Source: Candidatus Manganitrophaceae bacterium (GTDB taxonomy: Bacteria; Nitrospirota; Nitrospiria; SBBL01; Manganitrophaceae). Taken from it: a stretch of DNA of 14,988 nt. Numbering within the stretch: the first letter of the stretch is position 1; each line of letters opens with the position of its first letter. The position numbers were made by a program, and so were the translations under genes. Below, one piece after another: positions 7,249 through 13,545 of this stretch. The stretch spans positions 1 through 14,988 of the forward strand of contig SCUR01000079.1 of the NCBI GenBank assembly GCA_004297235.1, in the 5' to 3' direction. The notes beneath the pieces were generated by a model, which was given only the letters and a program-made list of their open reading frames with translations, was not told the DNA's origin and searched no databases.

Positions 7249-7767
7249 ATGAAAGCGAAATCAAAAGGAATCGGCGTCCGGGAACCTCGAAGGGACCGGA
7301 TCACTCATTGGCTCGGGTTGTTGAAAGAACATACGCACGATACCTACAAGCTCCGCGGCAAGCTACCGGAGCCGACCGCCTGTCCCGACTGCGGGGCGAT
7401 CTACCGAAAGGGCCGGTGGACGTGGGGGGTGCGTCCTCCCGGCGCCCATGAAGAAACCTGCCCCGCCTGCCATCGTATCCGGGACAATTACCCGGCCGGG
7501 ATGCTTCATCTGAGCGGACCCTATTTCGACGCCCACAAGGAAGAGGTGCTCGGCCTGGTCCGGCGCCAGGAGGCGGAGGCGAAGCGGGAGCACCCGCTCT
7601 GCCGGATCATCGCCATCAACGAAGATGAATACGGGGCCGTGGTGACGACGACCGACACCCATCTCCCCCGGCGGATCGGCGAGGCGCTCTGGCATTCTTA
7701 TCACGGGGAGCTCGATCTGCACTACGGGCAAGATCCGCGGCTGATCCGAATGACCTGGAAAGGGTAG
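7249..7767 (+). CDS. BCAM0308-family zinc protein, NMD3-like motif pattern
   Basis: This 172-residue protein has two CxxC knuckles, C45/C48 (CPDC) and C71/C74 (CPAC). The second is followed by HRIRDNYPAGMLHLSG, which I recall as characteristic of the BCAM0308 family of stress-island proteins. The spacing and the segment after the second knuckle resemble the zinc region of archaeal NMD3. The later stretch VVTTTDTHLPRRIGEALWHSYHGELDL resembles NMD3's helix-strand unit. NMD3 is a large-subunit ribosome factor, so a ribosome-associated role beside the hibernation factor is attractive but unproven. ATG 7249 is chosen for its near-perfect AAGGAGGAGG; an upstream in-frame TTG at 7228 lies before that site and is rejected. 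It is the last gene of the ftsH operon, 35 nt after the HPF fusion. Confidence 0.75.
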   Translation: MKAKSKGIGVREPRRDRITHWLGLLKEHTHDTYKLRGKLPEPTACPDCGAIYRKGRWTWGVRPPGAHEETCPACHRIRDNYPAGMLHLSGPYFDAHKEEVLGLVRRQEAEAKREHPLCRIIAINEDEYGAVVTTTDTHLPRRIGEALWHSYHGELDLHYGQDPRLIRMTWKG

Positions 7768-7777
7768 ATCAGAAGAG

Positions 7778-7848
7778 AGGAGGCGGGAGTCAGAATTCAG
7801 AAGAAATAAAGATCTTCTCTTATCCTTTATTCTGACTTTCTGCCTCCT
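7778..7848. terminator. Large hairpin between convergent genes, probable bidirectional terminator
   Basis: Two paired blocks form one long imperfect stem: AGGAGGC (7778-7784) with GCCTCCT (7842-7848), and AGTCAGAAT (7788-7796) with ATTCTGACT (7829-7837). A T5 run follows on the plus strand at 7864-7868. The position between the stop of the BCAM0308 gene and the stop of the acyl-AMP ligase fusion fits shared termination. The arms are built from GTCAGAA/CCTGACT-type words seen again near 11025. Confidence 0.6.
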
Positions 7849-7869
7849 GACTTCCTCATTCTGTTTTTC
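7843..7869. repeat. Dispersed intergenic repeat, copy 1
   Basis: The 27 nt starting CCTCCTGACT here match 22 positions of 11025-11051. Both copies are intergenic and lie beside gene ends. Short degenerate words of this kind (CTGACTTCTGA types) recur in noncoding DNA of several environmental phyla; I cannot name a defined family. Confidence 0.45.
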
Positions 7870-7871
7870 CC

Positions 7872-10700
7872 TCACTCCCTTGCGATCTCCGCGGCAACCA
7901 GATCGATCGACGGCTCCCCGGCGCGGCGGACGATCTCCGCTTTGACGAGATCGCGCAGACGGACGATCTCTCTCCAATCGGATCCTTTCGCGGAGATCGG
8001 TTTGCCGAGGATGACCTGAATCGGTCCGCGCCGGGGGAGCCGCCGCCCCGGCCAGAGGACCTCGCGCGTCCCCCGAATGGCGACCGGACAGACCGGCCGG
8101 CCGGTTTCCACGGCCACTTTGAATGCGCCGAGCCGGAAGGGCCGGATGCCTCGAATCCGGGAGAAGGTTCCCTCCGGAAATATCAAGACCGAATGACCCT
8201 GCTGGAGCGCCTCCTCAATCCGTTGCGTGCCGGTGAGACTCTCGGCGAAGTCGAGCCGGTCGACCGTCAGATGCCCCACCTTCCGGATGAAGGTCCGGAT
8301 GATCGGCGCTTGCGCCAACTCCCGCTTGGCGACAAAAAGAAATCCGGGCGGAAGCGCCGCCATCAAAACGATCGCATCGAGATAGCCCGAGTGGTTCGCG
8401 ACGAGAATCGCAGGACCGGCCTGGGCCAAATGCGGAGCTCCTTCGACCGTCAGCCGACAGCCGAACAGGGAGAGAATGAGCCGCGACCACCGGTGGGAGA
8501 GCCGCGCCGGCATTCTTCCCGCCGGCAGAAGGAGCATCGCCGTCCAAACCGGAGGGAGGGTCAAAAGAACGATGAGCCCGACATAGCCGGTATAAACCAA
8601 CCGGCCGGCGGTGGAGAGCCTTTGCTTCAGCCGTCCACCCAGACCGGCCAGCCATAAGCCGGCAATCTGAAAAAACGGCGGCCGTCGCGGCGGGCCCATC
8701 TCTCCCTTCACGTAGGCGTCCTTCAGCGCGGCGCGCCGGAGTTTTCCGCTGGAGGTCTTCGGAATGGTGTCGCTGGGGACCAATGAGACGATATCGGGCC
8801 GGATGTCGGTGGCCGCCGCGACGTTCTCCGTTACCGCCGCCGCCAACCGGCGCCGCGCTTCCTCTCCCTCCGTTCTCGTCTCGGCCACGACCACCAGCTT
8901 CTCCGTCCCGATCTCCGGATCGGTGATGCCGAAGGCGGCGACCCTTCCCCTTCGGATGCCGGGGATCTCTCCGACGATCCCTTCCACCTCTTGGGGATAG
9001 AGGTTCCGCCCCGCCTTGATGATGATATCCTTGCGCCGCCCGGTGACGAAGAATTCTCCCTCCGCCCGATAAGCGAAATCGCCGGAGTCGCACCAGCCGT
9101 CTTGAAAGGTCGCCTCCGTCGCCTCGGGATCGCGGTAATATCCCCTCATTGTCGAAGGTCCGCGGAATTGGAGCGATCCCTCGATGCGATCTCCCAACGC
9201 GCGCCCCGATTCATCCGCGACGCGCACTTCATGGCCCGGAAGGGGGGCGCCGCAGGAGACGAATCGAAGCGGAGAGGGCTCGGCAGGGGCCGCCGGCGCC
9301 GCCTTCCGGGTCCGCTCGAACGTCTCGCGGGAGATCGTGTCGATCCGGGGAGGGCGGCCGGGGGGAGGGAAGGTCAAAGCGACCGACGACTCGGCCAATC
9401 CGTAGACGGGGAAAAAGGTCTCTTGTCGAAAACCGTAGGGGGCGAATTTCTTCGTAAATCGGTCGAGGGTCTCCGGGCGGACCGGCTCGGCCCCGTTGAA
9501 GGCGATCCGCCAGGAGCTTAAATCGAGCCCTTCAATCGCGCGCTCGTCGATCTTGCGGACGCAGAGCTCATACGCAAAGTTCGGCGCGGCGGAGTGGGTC
9601 CCCCGATGATAGTGGATGGCCCAGAGCCACCGCTCCGGGCGGGTCAAAAAGGCGAGCGGCGAGAGAATGGTGATCGGGATACCGTAATAAAGCGCGCCGA
9701 GCCAGGAGCCGATCAGCCCCATGTCGTGGTAGAGCGGGAGCCAGCTGACGCATGCGTCGCCCGGTCCGATCTGAGCCGCCTGTCCGATGGCGCGGATATT
9801 GGCGAGAACATTTTCGTGTGCGAGCAACACCCCCTTGGGAAGACCGGTGCTTCCGGAGGTGAACTGGATCAACGCCGGATCTTCCCCGCGCAGGTCGACC
9901 TTCGGCCGCTCTGATCCCGATCGGCTCAATGCCTCGAAGGTTGTTACTTCGGCCGGCCCGGGGACGAGCGGCTGCAGCAGCCGCGCCAATCCCTCCACCC
10001 GGCCGGAGGCGATCAGGAAGCGAGCTTCGGCTTTTTGCAGAATGGCGATCTGCCGCCGGGCATACTCCTCGATTTGGTCCATCCGAACGGGGGGATAGAG
10101 CGGAACGGGGATCCCGCCGGCAAAGAGAATTCCGAAGAAGGTGAAGAAGAAATCGGAGCCGGTGGGAAGCATCATCGCCGCCGTCTCGTTGCGCCGGAGC
10201 CCCTTCTCCAGCAGCCCGTGCGCCACCGCGCCGGCGGCCTCGACGAGCTGACCGTACGTGATCTTGCGTTCGACCCCGTCTTCCTCCGGAAGGTAGAGAT
10301 GCGGACGATCGGCCTCCCTCTCCGCCCGGTTCAGAAGCACTTCTAATAAGGTGGCGGCGGAGGCGGGGGGCGGGGTGGCCGCGCCGATCGTCGGGAGCCG
10401 TTCCGCCGAGAAAAGACGCCCGGGGGCTTCGGATCGAACGACGGCGAGCGCCAGATCGCGCGGGGTTCTCGCCTCGCTGACCGATTCCTCCCGGATTCGG
10501 ACGGAGAAGGCTTTCTCGATCCGGAGGACCAATTCGACCCGCTCCAAACTCCCCAATCCGAGATCCCGGTCGAGCGTGGCGTCCAACGAAGCCGAATGGG
10601 CGGCGCGCTCCATCCCCAGCTCGGCGATGAACTCGTGAAGAATCGCAAGGACTTTCTGTTCGACGGTTTCACGCGGGTCGGGGAGACGCTCGGTGGCCAT
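7872..10700 (-). CDS. ACP / fatty acyl-AMP ligase / PlsC acyltransferase fusion
   Basis: This 942-residue three-part enzyme probably activates a fatty acid and places it on a lysophospholipid. Domain 1 (about 10-90) is an acyl carrier protein with phosphopantetheine Ser51 in DLGLGSLERVEL. Domain 2 (about 120-670) is an adenylate-forming enzyme with the FAAL-like PVPLYPPVR, P-loop TSGSTGLPKG from T281, SWLPLYHDMGLIG, YGLAES, and the C-terminal lysine K653 in KTSSGKLRR. Domain 3 begins with a hydrophobic stretch (about 701-727) that should anchor it in the membrane. It carries the PlsC motifs NHSGYLD (H770 to D775, HX4D) and FPEGTF (about 841-846). E. coli Aas has the opposite order and no ACP. 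ATG 10700 is preferred because AGGAG lies 6 nt upstream; ATG 10751 has no ribosome site. It converges on the ftsH operon and appears monocistronic. Confidence 0.93.
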   Translation of the reverse strand: MATERLPDPRETVEQKVLAILHEFIAELGMERAAHSASLDATLDRDLGLGSLERVELVLRIEKAFSVRIREESVSEARTPRDLALAVVRSEAPGRLFSAERLPTIGAATPPPASAATLLEVLLNRAEREADRPHLYLPEEDGVERKITYGQLVEAAGAVAHGLLEKGLRRNETAAMMLPTGSDFFFTFFGILFAGGIPVPLYPPVRMDQIEEYARRQIAILQKAEARFLIASGRVEGLARLLQPLVPGPAEVTTFEALSRSGSERPKVDLRGEDPALIQFTSGSTGLPKGVLLAHENVLANIRAIGQAAQIGPGDACVSWLPLYHDMGLIGSWLGALYYGIPITILSPLAFLTRPERWLWAIHYHRGTHSAAPNFAYELCVRKIDERAIEGLDLSSWRIAFNGAEPVRPETLDRFTKKFAPYGFRQETFFPVYGLAESSVALTFPPPGRPPRIDTISRETFERTRKAAPAAPAEPSPLRFVSCGAPLPGHEVRVADESGRALGDRIEGSLQFRGPSTMRGYYRDPEATEATFQDGWCDSGDFAYRAEGEFFVTGRRKDIIIKAGRNLYPQEVEGIVGEIPGIRRGRVAAFGITDPEIGTEKLVVVAETRTEGEEARRRLAAAVTENVAAATDIRPDIVSLVPSDTIPKTSSGKLRRAALKDAYVKGEMGPPRRPPFFQIAGLWLAGLGGRLKQRLSTAGRLVYTGYVGLIVLLTLPPVWTAMLLLPAGRMPARLSHRWSRLILSLFGCRLTVEGAPHLAQAGPAILVANHSGYLDAIVLMAALPPGFLFVAKRELAQAPIIRTFIRKVGHLTVDRLDFAESLTGTQRIEEALQQGHSVLIFPEGTFSRIRGIRPFRLGAFKVAVETGRPVCPVAIRGTREVLWPGRRLPRRGPIQVILGKPISAKGSDWREIVRLRDLVKAEIVRRAGEPSIDLVAAEIARE

Positions 10701-10766
10701 GGAGGACTCCTGGGCGGTTAAGGGGAACGAGTCCCATCTATGATGATTCATTGGATCAAAAAGGAC

Positions 10767-10786
10767 AATACTCCGAAAGGAGTATT
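10767..10786 (-). terminator. Intrinsic terminator of the decayed pxpA gene
   Basis: A perfect 8-bp stem AATACTCC/GGAGTATT closes a 4-nt loop. Read on the minus strand, GTCC then TTTTT follows the stem, as in rho-independent terminators. It lies 11 nt after the stop of the pxpA remnant, which explains it. Read on the plus strand the loop is GAAA, with no T-run. The remnant's transcripts would be stopped just upstream of the acyl-AMP ligase gene. Confidence 0.65.
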
Positions 10787-10797
10787 CAAAGGGGAGA

Positions 10798-11012
10798 TTA
10801 CGCGAGCAGTTTTACGGCGATTCCCTCATTCCTCAAAACGCGACGAATCGTCCGGAACATCTCTTCGGCATGCGGGTGTCGCTAGGTGTGGAGATCGTCT
10901 TCGCATCGATCGGGATTTCCATTCCTTCGATCGAGAGGACCGACCGTTTCAGGATGATCCGAAGCATATACCCGGCGATAATTTCCGAGGAGATTTCATT
11001 TCCGATGGAGCG
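10798..11012 (-). pseudogene. pxpA: Truncated, frameshifted C-terminal remnant of pxpA (LamB/YcsF, 5-oxoprolinase subunit A)
   Basis: On the minus strand, one frame reads AGYMLRIILKRSVLSIEGME, then IPIDAKTISTPSDT. After a shift near 10874-10876 a second frame continues HAEEMFRTIRRVLRNEGIAV and stops at 10798. Together they follow the end of PxpA proteins (an LxMVxxGRVxSIxG helix-strand, a TVCLHGD-type motif, then a final helix and EKGIVV). Adding one C to the ACCCGCAT run restores DTPHAEE, so a one-base deletion explains the shift. The HGD residues are also changed to PSD. Only about 70 of some 250 residues remain, so the gene is dead. The truncation point lies next to the dispersed repeat at 11025. 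Confidence 0.75.
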
Positions 11013-11024
11013 TCGCCCCCCCTT

Positions 11025-11051
11025 CCTCCTGACTGCTTCATTTTGTTTGAC
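11025..11051. repeat. Dispersed intergenic repeat, copy 2
   Basis: This copy shares 22 of 27 positions with 7843-7869, including an unbroken first ten (CCTCCTGACT). It sits between the pxpA remnant and the SDR promoter, and its right end overlaps the TTGACA hexamer at 11047. It may mark the breakpoint of the deletion that removed most of pxpA. Confidence 0.45.
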
Positions 11052-11076
11052 ACTCGAACCGGTTCTTTGGCAGAAT
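11047..11076 (+). promoter_or_regulatory. Candidate promoter of the SDR-udp operon, possibly leaderless
   Basis: TTGACA (11047-11052) is a perfect -35. After 18 nt comes CAGAAT (11071-11076), a 4-of-6 -10. Transcription would begin at about 11083, next to ATG 11084, where no ribosome binding site is visible. The mRNA may therefore start at or within a base of the start codon. Confidence 0.5.
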
Positions 11077-11083
11077 GGGAACC

Positions 11084-11806
11084 ATGGCGCATCTGAAAGA
11101 TCAAGTCGCAATCGTTACCGGAGGAAGCAGCGGGATCGGGTTCGCCGTTGCGCGGATGGCGCTCGCCGAAGGGATGCGGGTGGTCATTTCGGCGCGGGAC
11201 AAGGAGAAGCTCTCCCGCGCTCTCTCGGAGCTGGAAAAAGAGGCGCCGGGAAAGGACCGAGTCATTGCGATTCCGACCGATGTCTCGATCGCCTCTCAGG
11301 TCGACGCGATGGTCGGAGAGACGATCTCTAAATGGAACCGGATCGATCTGCTGGTCAACAACGCCGGGGTCGCGCAATGGTCCTCTATCGAAGAGACCCG
11401 CGAGGCCGATTGGGATCGCATTCAGGCGATCAATCTCAAGGGAGCCTTCCTTTGCACCAAAGCCGTCCTGCCGGCGATGAAGCGGCAGCGCTCCGGGTAC
11501 ATTGTCAATATCTCCTCGTTGGCCGGGAAAGAGGGGATGGCGGGCGTCGCCGCCTATTCGGCCTCGAAGTTCGGGTTGGTGGGGCTGACCGAGAGCACCC
11601 TTGCCGAGGCGGTGGAACACCGGATTCGGGCGACGGTGATCTGCCCCGCCTATGTCGCCACCCCCTTGGTGGCCGGCCATCCGACGCCGACGGAGGAGAT
11701 GATTCCGCCGGAGGACATCGGCAAAATCATCTTCGACCTGCTCCACCTCTCCCCGGTCACCGTCATCAAAGAGATCGTCGTCCATCGCCGCGGCGCAATC
11801 GATTAA
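11084..11806 (+). CDS. Classical short-chain dehydrogenase/reductase (SDR)
   Basis: This 240-residue NAD(P)-dependent oxidoreductase has the full classical SDR signature. It shows the cofactor loop TGGSSGIG (12-19), NNAG (92-95), and the tetrad N117, S145 and Y158-x3-K162 (AAYSASK). The residues after the first strand, ISARDKEKL, include an arginine that favours NADPH. The substrate loop after PAYVATPLV is short and the C-terminus lacks the FabG-type ending, so it is probably not the fatty-acid reductase; substrate unknown. ATG 11084 gives the usual SDR start (MAHLKDQVAIVTGG); ATG 11075 adds three residues. Neither has a Shine-Dalgarno sequence. Its TAA stop is immediately followed by the ATG of udp, so the two are translationally linked. 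Confidence 0.93.
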   Translation: MAHLKDQVAIVTGGSSGIGFAVARMALAEGMRVVISARDKEKLSRALSELEKEAPGKDRVIAIPTDVSIASQVDAMVGETISKWNRIDLLVNNAGVAQWSSIEETREADWDRIQAINLKGAFLCTKAVLPAMKRQRSGYIVNISSLAGKEGMAGVAAYSASKFGLVGLTESTLAEAVEHRIRATVICPAYVATPLVAGHPTPTEEMIPPEDIGKIIFDLLHLSPVTVIKEIVVHRRGAID

Positions 11807-12604
11807 ATGGCTAAAGTCTACCATCTCGATCTTTCCCGAAGCATGTTGAAGGGGGCGACGCTGGCGCTCCTGCCGGGAGATCCGTTTCGCGTCCCCAAGA
11901 TCGCCGCAGAGATCGAACGGCGGGGAGGAAAGAAAGCGGAGGAGCTGGCCTGGAAGCGGGAGTATCGAAGCTTCTTGGGAACGCTGGCCGGGGAGAAGGT
12001 TCTGGTCACCTCCACCGGAATCGGCGGTCCGTCGACCTCCATCGCCGTTGAAGAGCTGGCTAAGCTGGGAGTTCGAACGTTTCTCCGGGTCGGGACGACC
12101 GGCGCCATCCAGCCCGGAATGCAGATCGGCGATCTTGTCGTCACCACCGCCTCGGTCCGGTTCGACGGCGCCTCCACGCACTATGCGCCGATCGAGTACC
12201 CTGCGGTTACCCACCCGAAGGTGCTCATCGCTTTGATCGAGGCGGCCCGCCTGCATGAGCGGGAGGGGATTCGCACCCATGTCGGGATCACCGCCTCTTC
12301 CGACACCTTCTATGCCGGGGAGGAGCGGACCGACGGCTTCTCCCGTTATCTTCTTCCCCGGATGCGGGGGCGGACCGAGGAGATGCGGCGCTTGAACGTT
12401 CTGAACTTCGAGATGGAGTCGGCGACCCTCCTCACGATGTGCGCCGCGCTCGGCCTGAAGGCGGGGATGATCACCGGCGTGGTGAATAAAAGAACAAAGA
12501 AAGAAGAAAAGATCACCCCGGAGAAGCTGCGGGCCGGCGAGGAAAATGTCATCCGGGTCGCGCTGACGGCCGCCGAGCGGCTGTTGTCTTCTTCGAAAAA
12601 ATAA
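11807..12604 (+). CDS. udp: Uridine phosphorylase
   Basis: The enzyme splits uridine with phosphate into uracil and ribose 1-phosphate in pyrimidine salvage. The 265-residue protein follows E. coli Udp closely. It has YHLDLSRSMLKGATLALLPG with the phosphate-site G24/R28, TSTGIGGPSTSIAVEELAKL, RVGTTGAIQPGMQIGDLVVT, ITASSDTFYAGEERTD and the ribose-binding NFEMESATLLTMCAA. One substitution stands out: the uracil-contacting Gln of E. coli (Q166 in PGQER) aligns with Glu in AGEER, while the following Arg is kept. The start codon directly abuts the SDR stop codon with no intervening base, so ribosomes probably pass from one gene to the other. It converges with the arsI gene 28 nt away. Confidence 0.95.
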   Translation: MAKVYHLDLSRSMLKGATLALLPGDPFRVPKIAAEIERRGGKKAEELAWKREYRSFLGTLAGEKVLVTSTGIGGPSTSIAVEELAKLGVRTFLRVGTTGAIQPGMQIGDLVVTTASVRFDGASTHYAPIEYPAVTHPKVLIALIEAARLHEREGIRTHVGITASSDTFYAGEERTDGFSRYLLPRMRGRTEEMRRLNVLNFEMESATLLTMCAALGLKAGMITGVVNKRTKKEEKITPEKLRAGEENVIRVALTAAERLLSSSKK

Positions 12605-12615
12605 GAAGAGCAAAA

Positions 12616-12664
12616 CAGACCGGTCGGATCCCCTAGCCGCAACAGGCGGTCTGCTCCATTTTTT
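12616..12664 (+). terminator. Possible terminator after udp, overlapping the arsI 3' end
   Basis: CAGACCG (12616-12622) pairs with CGGTCTG (12647-12653), and a T6 run follows at 12659-12664. The loop is long (24 nt) and the right arm is inside the arsI coding end, so support is modest. The position just after udp fits. Confidence 0.35.
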
Positions 12665-13034
12665 CAGTGACCGGAAGTTGCTCGCGCACATAAAACACCT
12701 CCCACTCATTTCCATCCGGATCAGCAAACCAGACCTTATCCTGACGGGCAAAACAGCATTTCGTGTCGCTTTCGACCAACTTCACCAGTCCCTTTTCTGT
12801 TAACCGCTTCTGCCACGCGAGGATCTCTTCGGCGGAATCCACTTCGATCCCGAAATGGGACACCCGGCTGATCTCTCCCCCTTCCGACTGCATGGCGAAA
12901 TTCAGGGGAGGATCGTTCAGGTCGAACTTGGCATAGCTCGCTGTTTGTTTTTGAGGTTTGACTCCAAAGATCTTTTCATAAAAGACAACCGATTCCCCGA
13001 CATTCTTGACGTTCATCGACAGATGAATCCGCAT
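12633..13034 (-). CDS. arsI: ArsI/CadI-type VOC metalloenzyme (putative C-As lyase)
   Basis: ArsI enzymes cleave the carbon-arsenic bond of trivalent organoarsenicals such as methylarsenite; CadI relatives are cadmium-induced. This 133-residue vicinal-oxygen-chelate protein has the probable Fe(II) ligands H4 (MRIHLSMNV), H60 (VSHFGIEV) and E112 (WEVFYV). The vicinal thiols C93-C94 in TKCCFA would bind the arsenic. The 19-residue spacing from the first Cys to the Glu equals that of the studied ArsI enzymes as I recall them. A second Cys pair ends the protein (CCG). ATG 13034 is chosen for AAGGAGG 6 nt upstream; an in-frame start at 13058 overlaps merR. It lies 14 nt after merR on the same strand, so both should share the mer-like promoter. 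Confidence 0.88.
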   Translation of the reverse strand: MRIHLSMNVKNVGESVVFYEKIFGVKPQKQTASYAKFDLNDPPLNFAMQSEGGEISRVSHFGIEVDSAEEILAWQKRLTEKGLVKLVESDTKCCFARQDKVWFADPDGNEWEVFYVREQLPVTEKMEQTACCG

Positions 13035-13048
13035 GGGTTCCTCCTTTT

Positions 13049-13462
13049 TTATTTGCATTTCCCATCAGGCTCAAAGCAGTTCAAGATTTCGCAGTGAGCC
13101 ATCGCTTCTTTGCTCTCCTCACAAGCGATGAAGAGATGCTTCAGAGATTTCTTTATTCTCTTCAGGTCCCGGATTTTCTCCTCGACCTCCTTCATTTTTG
13201 CTTCGGTCTGACTCCGCACATCCGAACAGGTCGATCGCGGATTGGCGTTCAACGCCATCAGTCCATTAATTTCCTTGAGGGTGAATCCTAAATCCTGCGC
13301 CCGCTTGATGAAGCGGATTCGCCGGACCGCTTCCTCGGAGTACTTTCTGAAGCCTTCTTTGACGGAGGGCTTTTTAATCAATCCTCTCCGCTCGTAAAAC
13401 CGGACGGTCTCAACGCCGACACCGGCGCGGCGGGCTAATTTTCCGATCGTGAACTGTTCCAT
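13049..13462 (-). CDS. merR: MerR-family metal-responsive regulator
   Basis: This 137-residue regulator has a winged-helix domain (about 1-70: FTIGKLARRAGVGVETVRFY, ERRGLI, YSEEAVRRIRFIKRAQDLGF). A long dimerisation helix follows (about 80-112), with cysteines C79, C114, C124, C129 and C136. C79, C114 and C124 closely match the three mercury ligands of MerR (C79/C114/C123 in the Bacillus protein, one residue difference in the last gap). Family members bend a stretched promoter into an active form when metal binds. The strong mer-like dyad directly upstream supports self-regulation of merR-arsI. Hg(II) is the closest match by cysteines, but the co-transcribed enzyme argues for As(III) or Cd(II); this is unresolved. 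ATG 13462 has no clear ribosome site. Confidence 0.88.
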   Translation of the reverse strand: MEQFTIGKLARRAGVGVETVRFYERRGLIKKPSVKEGFRKYSEEAVRRIRFIKRAQDLGFTLKEINGLMALNANPRSTCSDVRSQTEAKMKEVEEKIRDLKRIKKSLKHLFIACEESKEAMAHCEILNCFEPDGKCK

Positions 13463-13468
13463 AGCTCT

Positions 13469-13500
13469 ATAGTACACCCCGTACCTAAGTACGGAGTCAA
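13469..13500 (-). promoter_or_regulatory. mer-type operator/promoter of merR-arsI
   Basis: On the minus strand, TTGACT (13500-13495) and TACTAT (13474-13469) are separated by 20 nt, the stretched spacing that MerR activators require. Inside lies a perfect dyad CCGTAC-TTAG-GTACGG (13494-13479), with half-sites identical to those of the Tn21/Tn501 mer operator. Predicted transcription starts at about 13462, the first base of the merR ATG, so the message may be leaderless. Confidence 0.85.
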
Positions 13501-13545
13501 GCGTTTATTTAAGCGAATCTCCATCGCGGAAAATAGAATCTTTTC

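Noticed and set aside
8215..9093. Minus-strand frame of 292 codons in another phase
   Set aside because: It is an out-of-frame reading of the acyl-AMP ligase/PlsC fusion, very rich in Arg and Gly.
10701..10751. Longer start (ATG 10751) for the acyl-AMP ligase fusion
   Set aside because: No ribosome site precedes it, while AGGAG is well placed before ATG 10700.
10949..12751. Minus-strand frame of 600 codons
   Set aside because: It runs antisense through the SDR and udp genes and into arsI, all of which have complete motif sets; its product has no recognisable domain.
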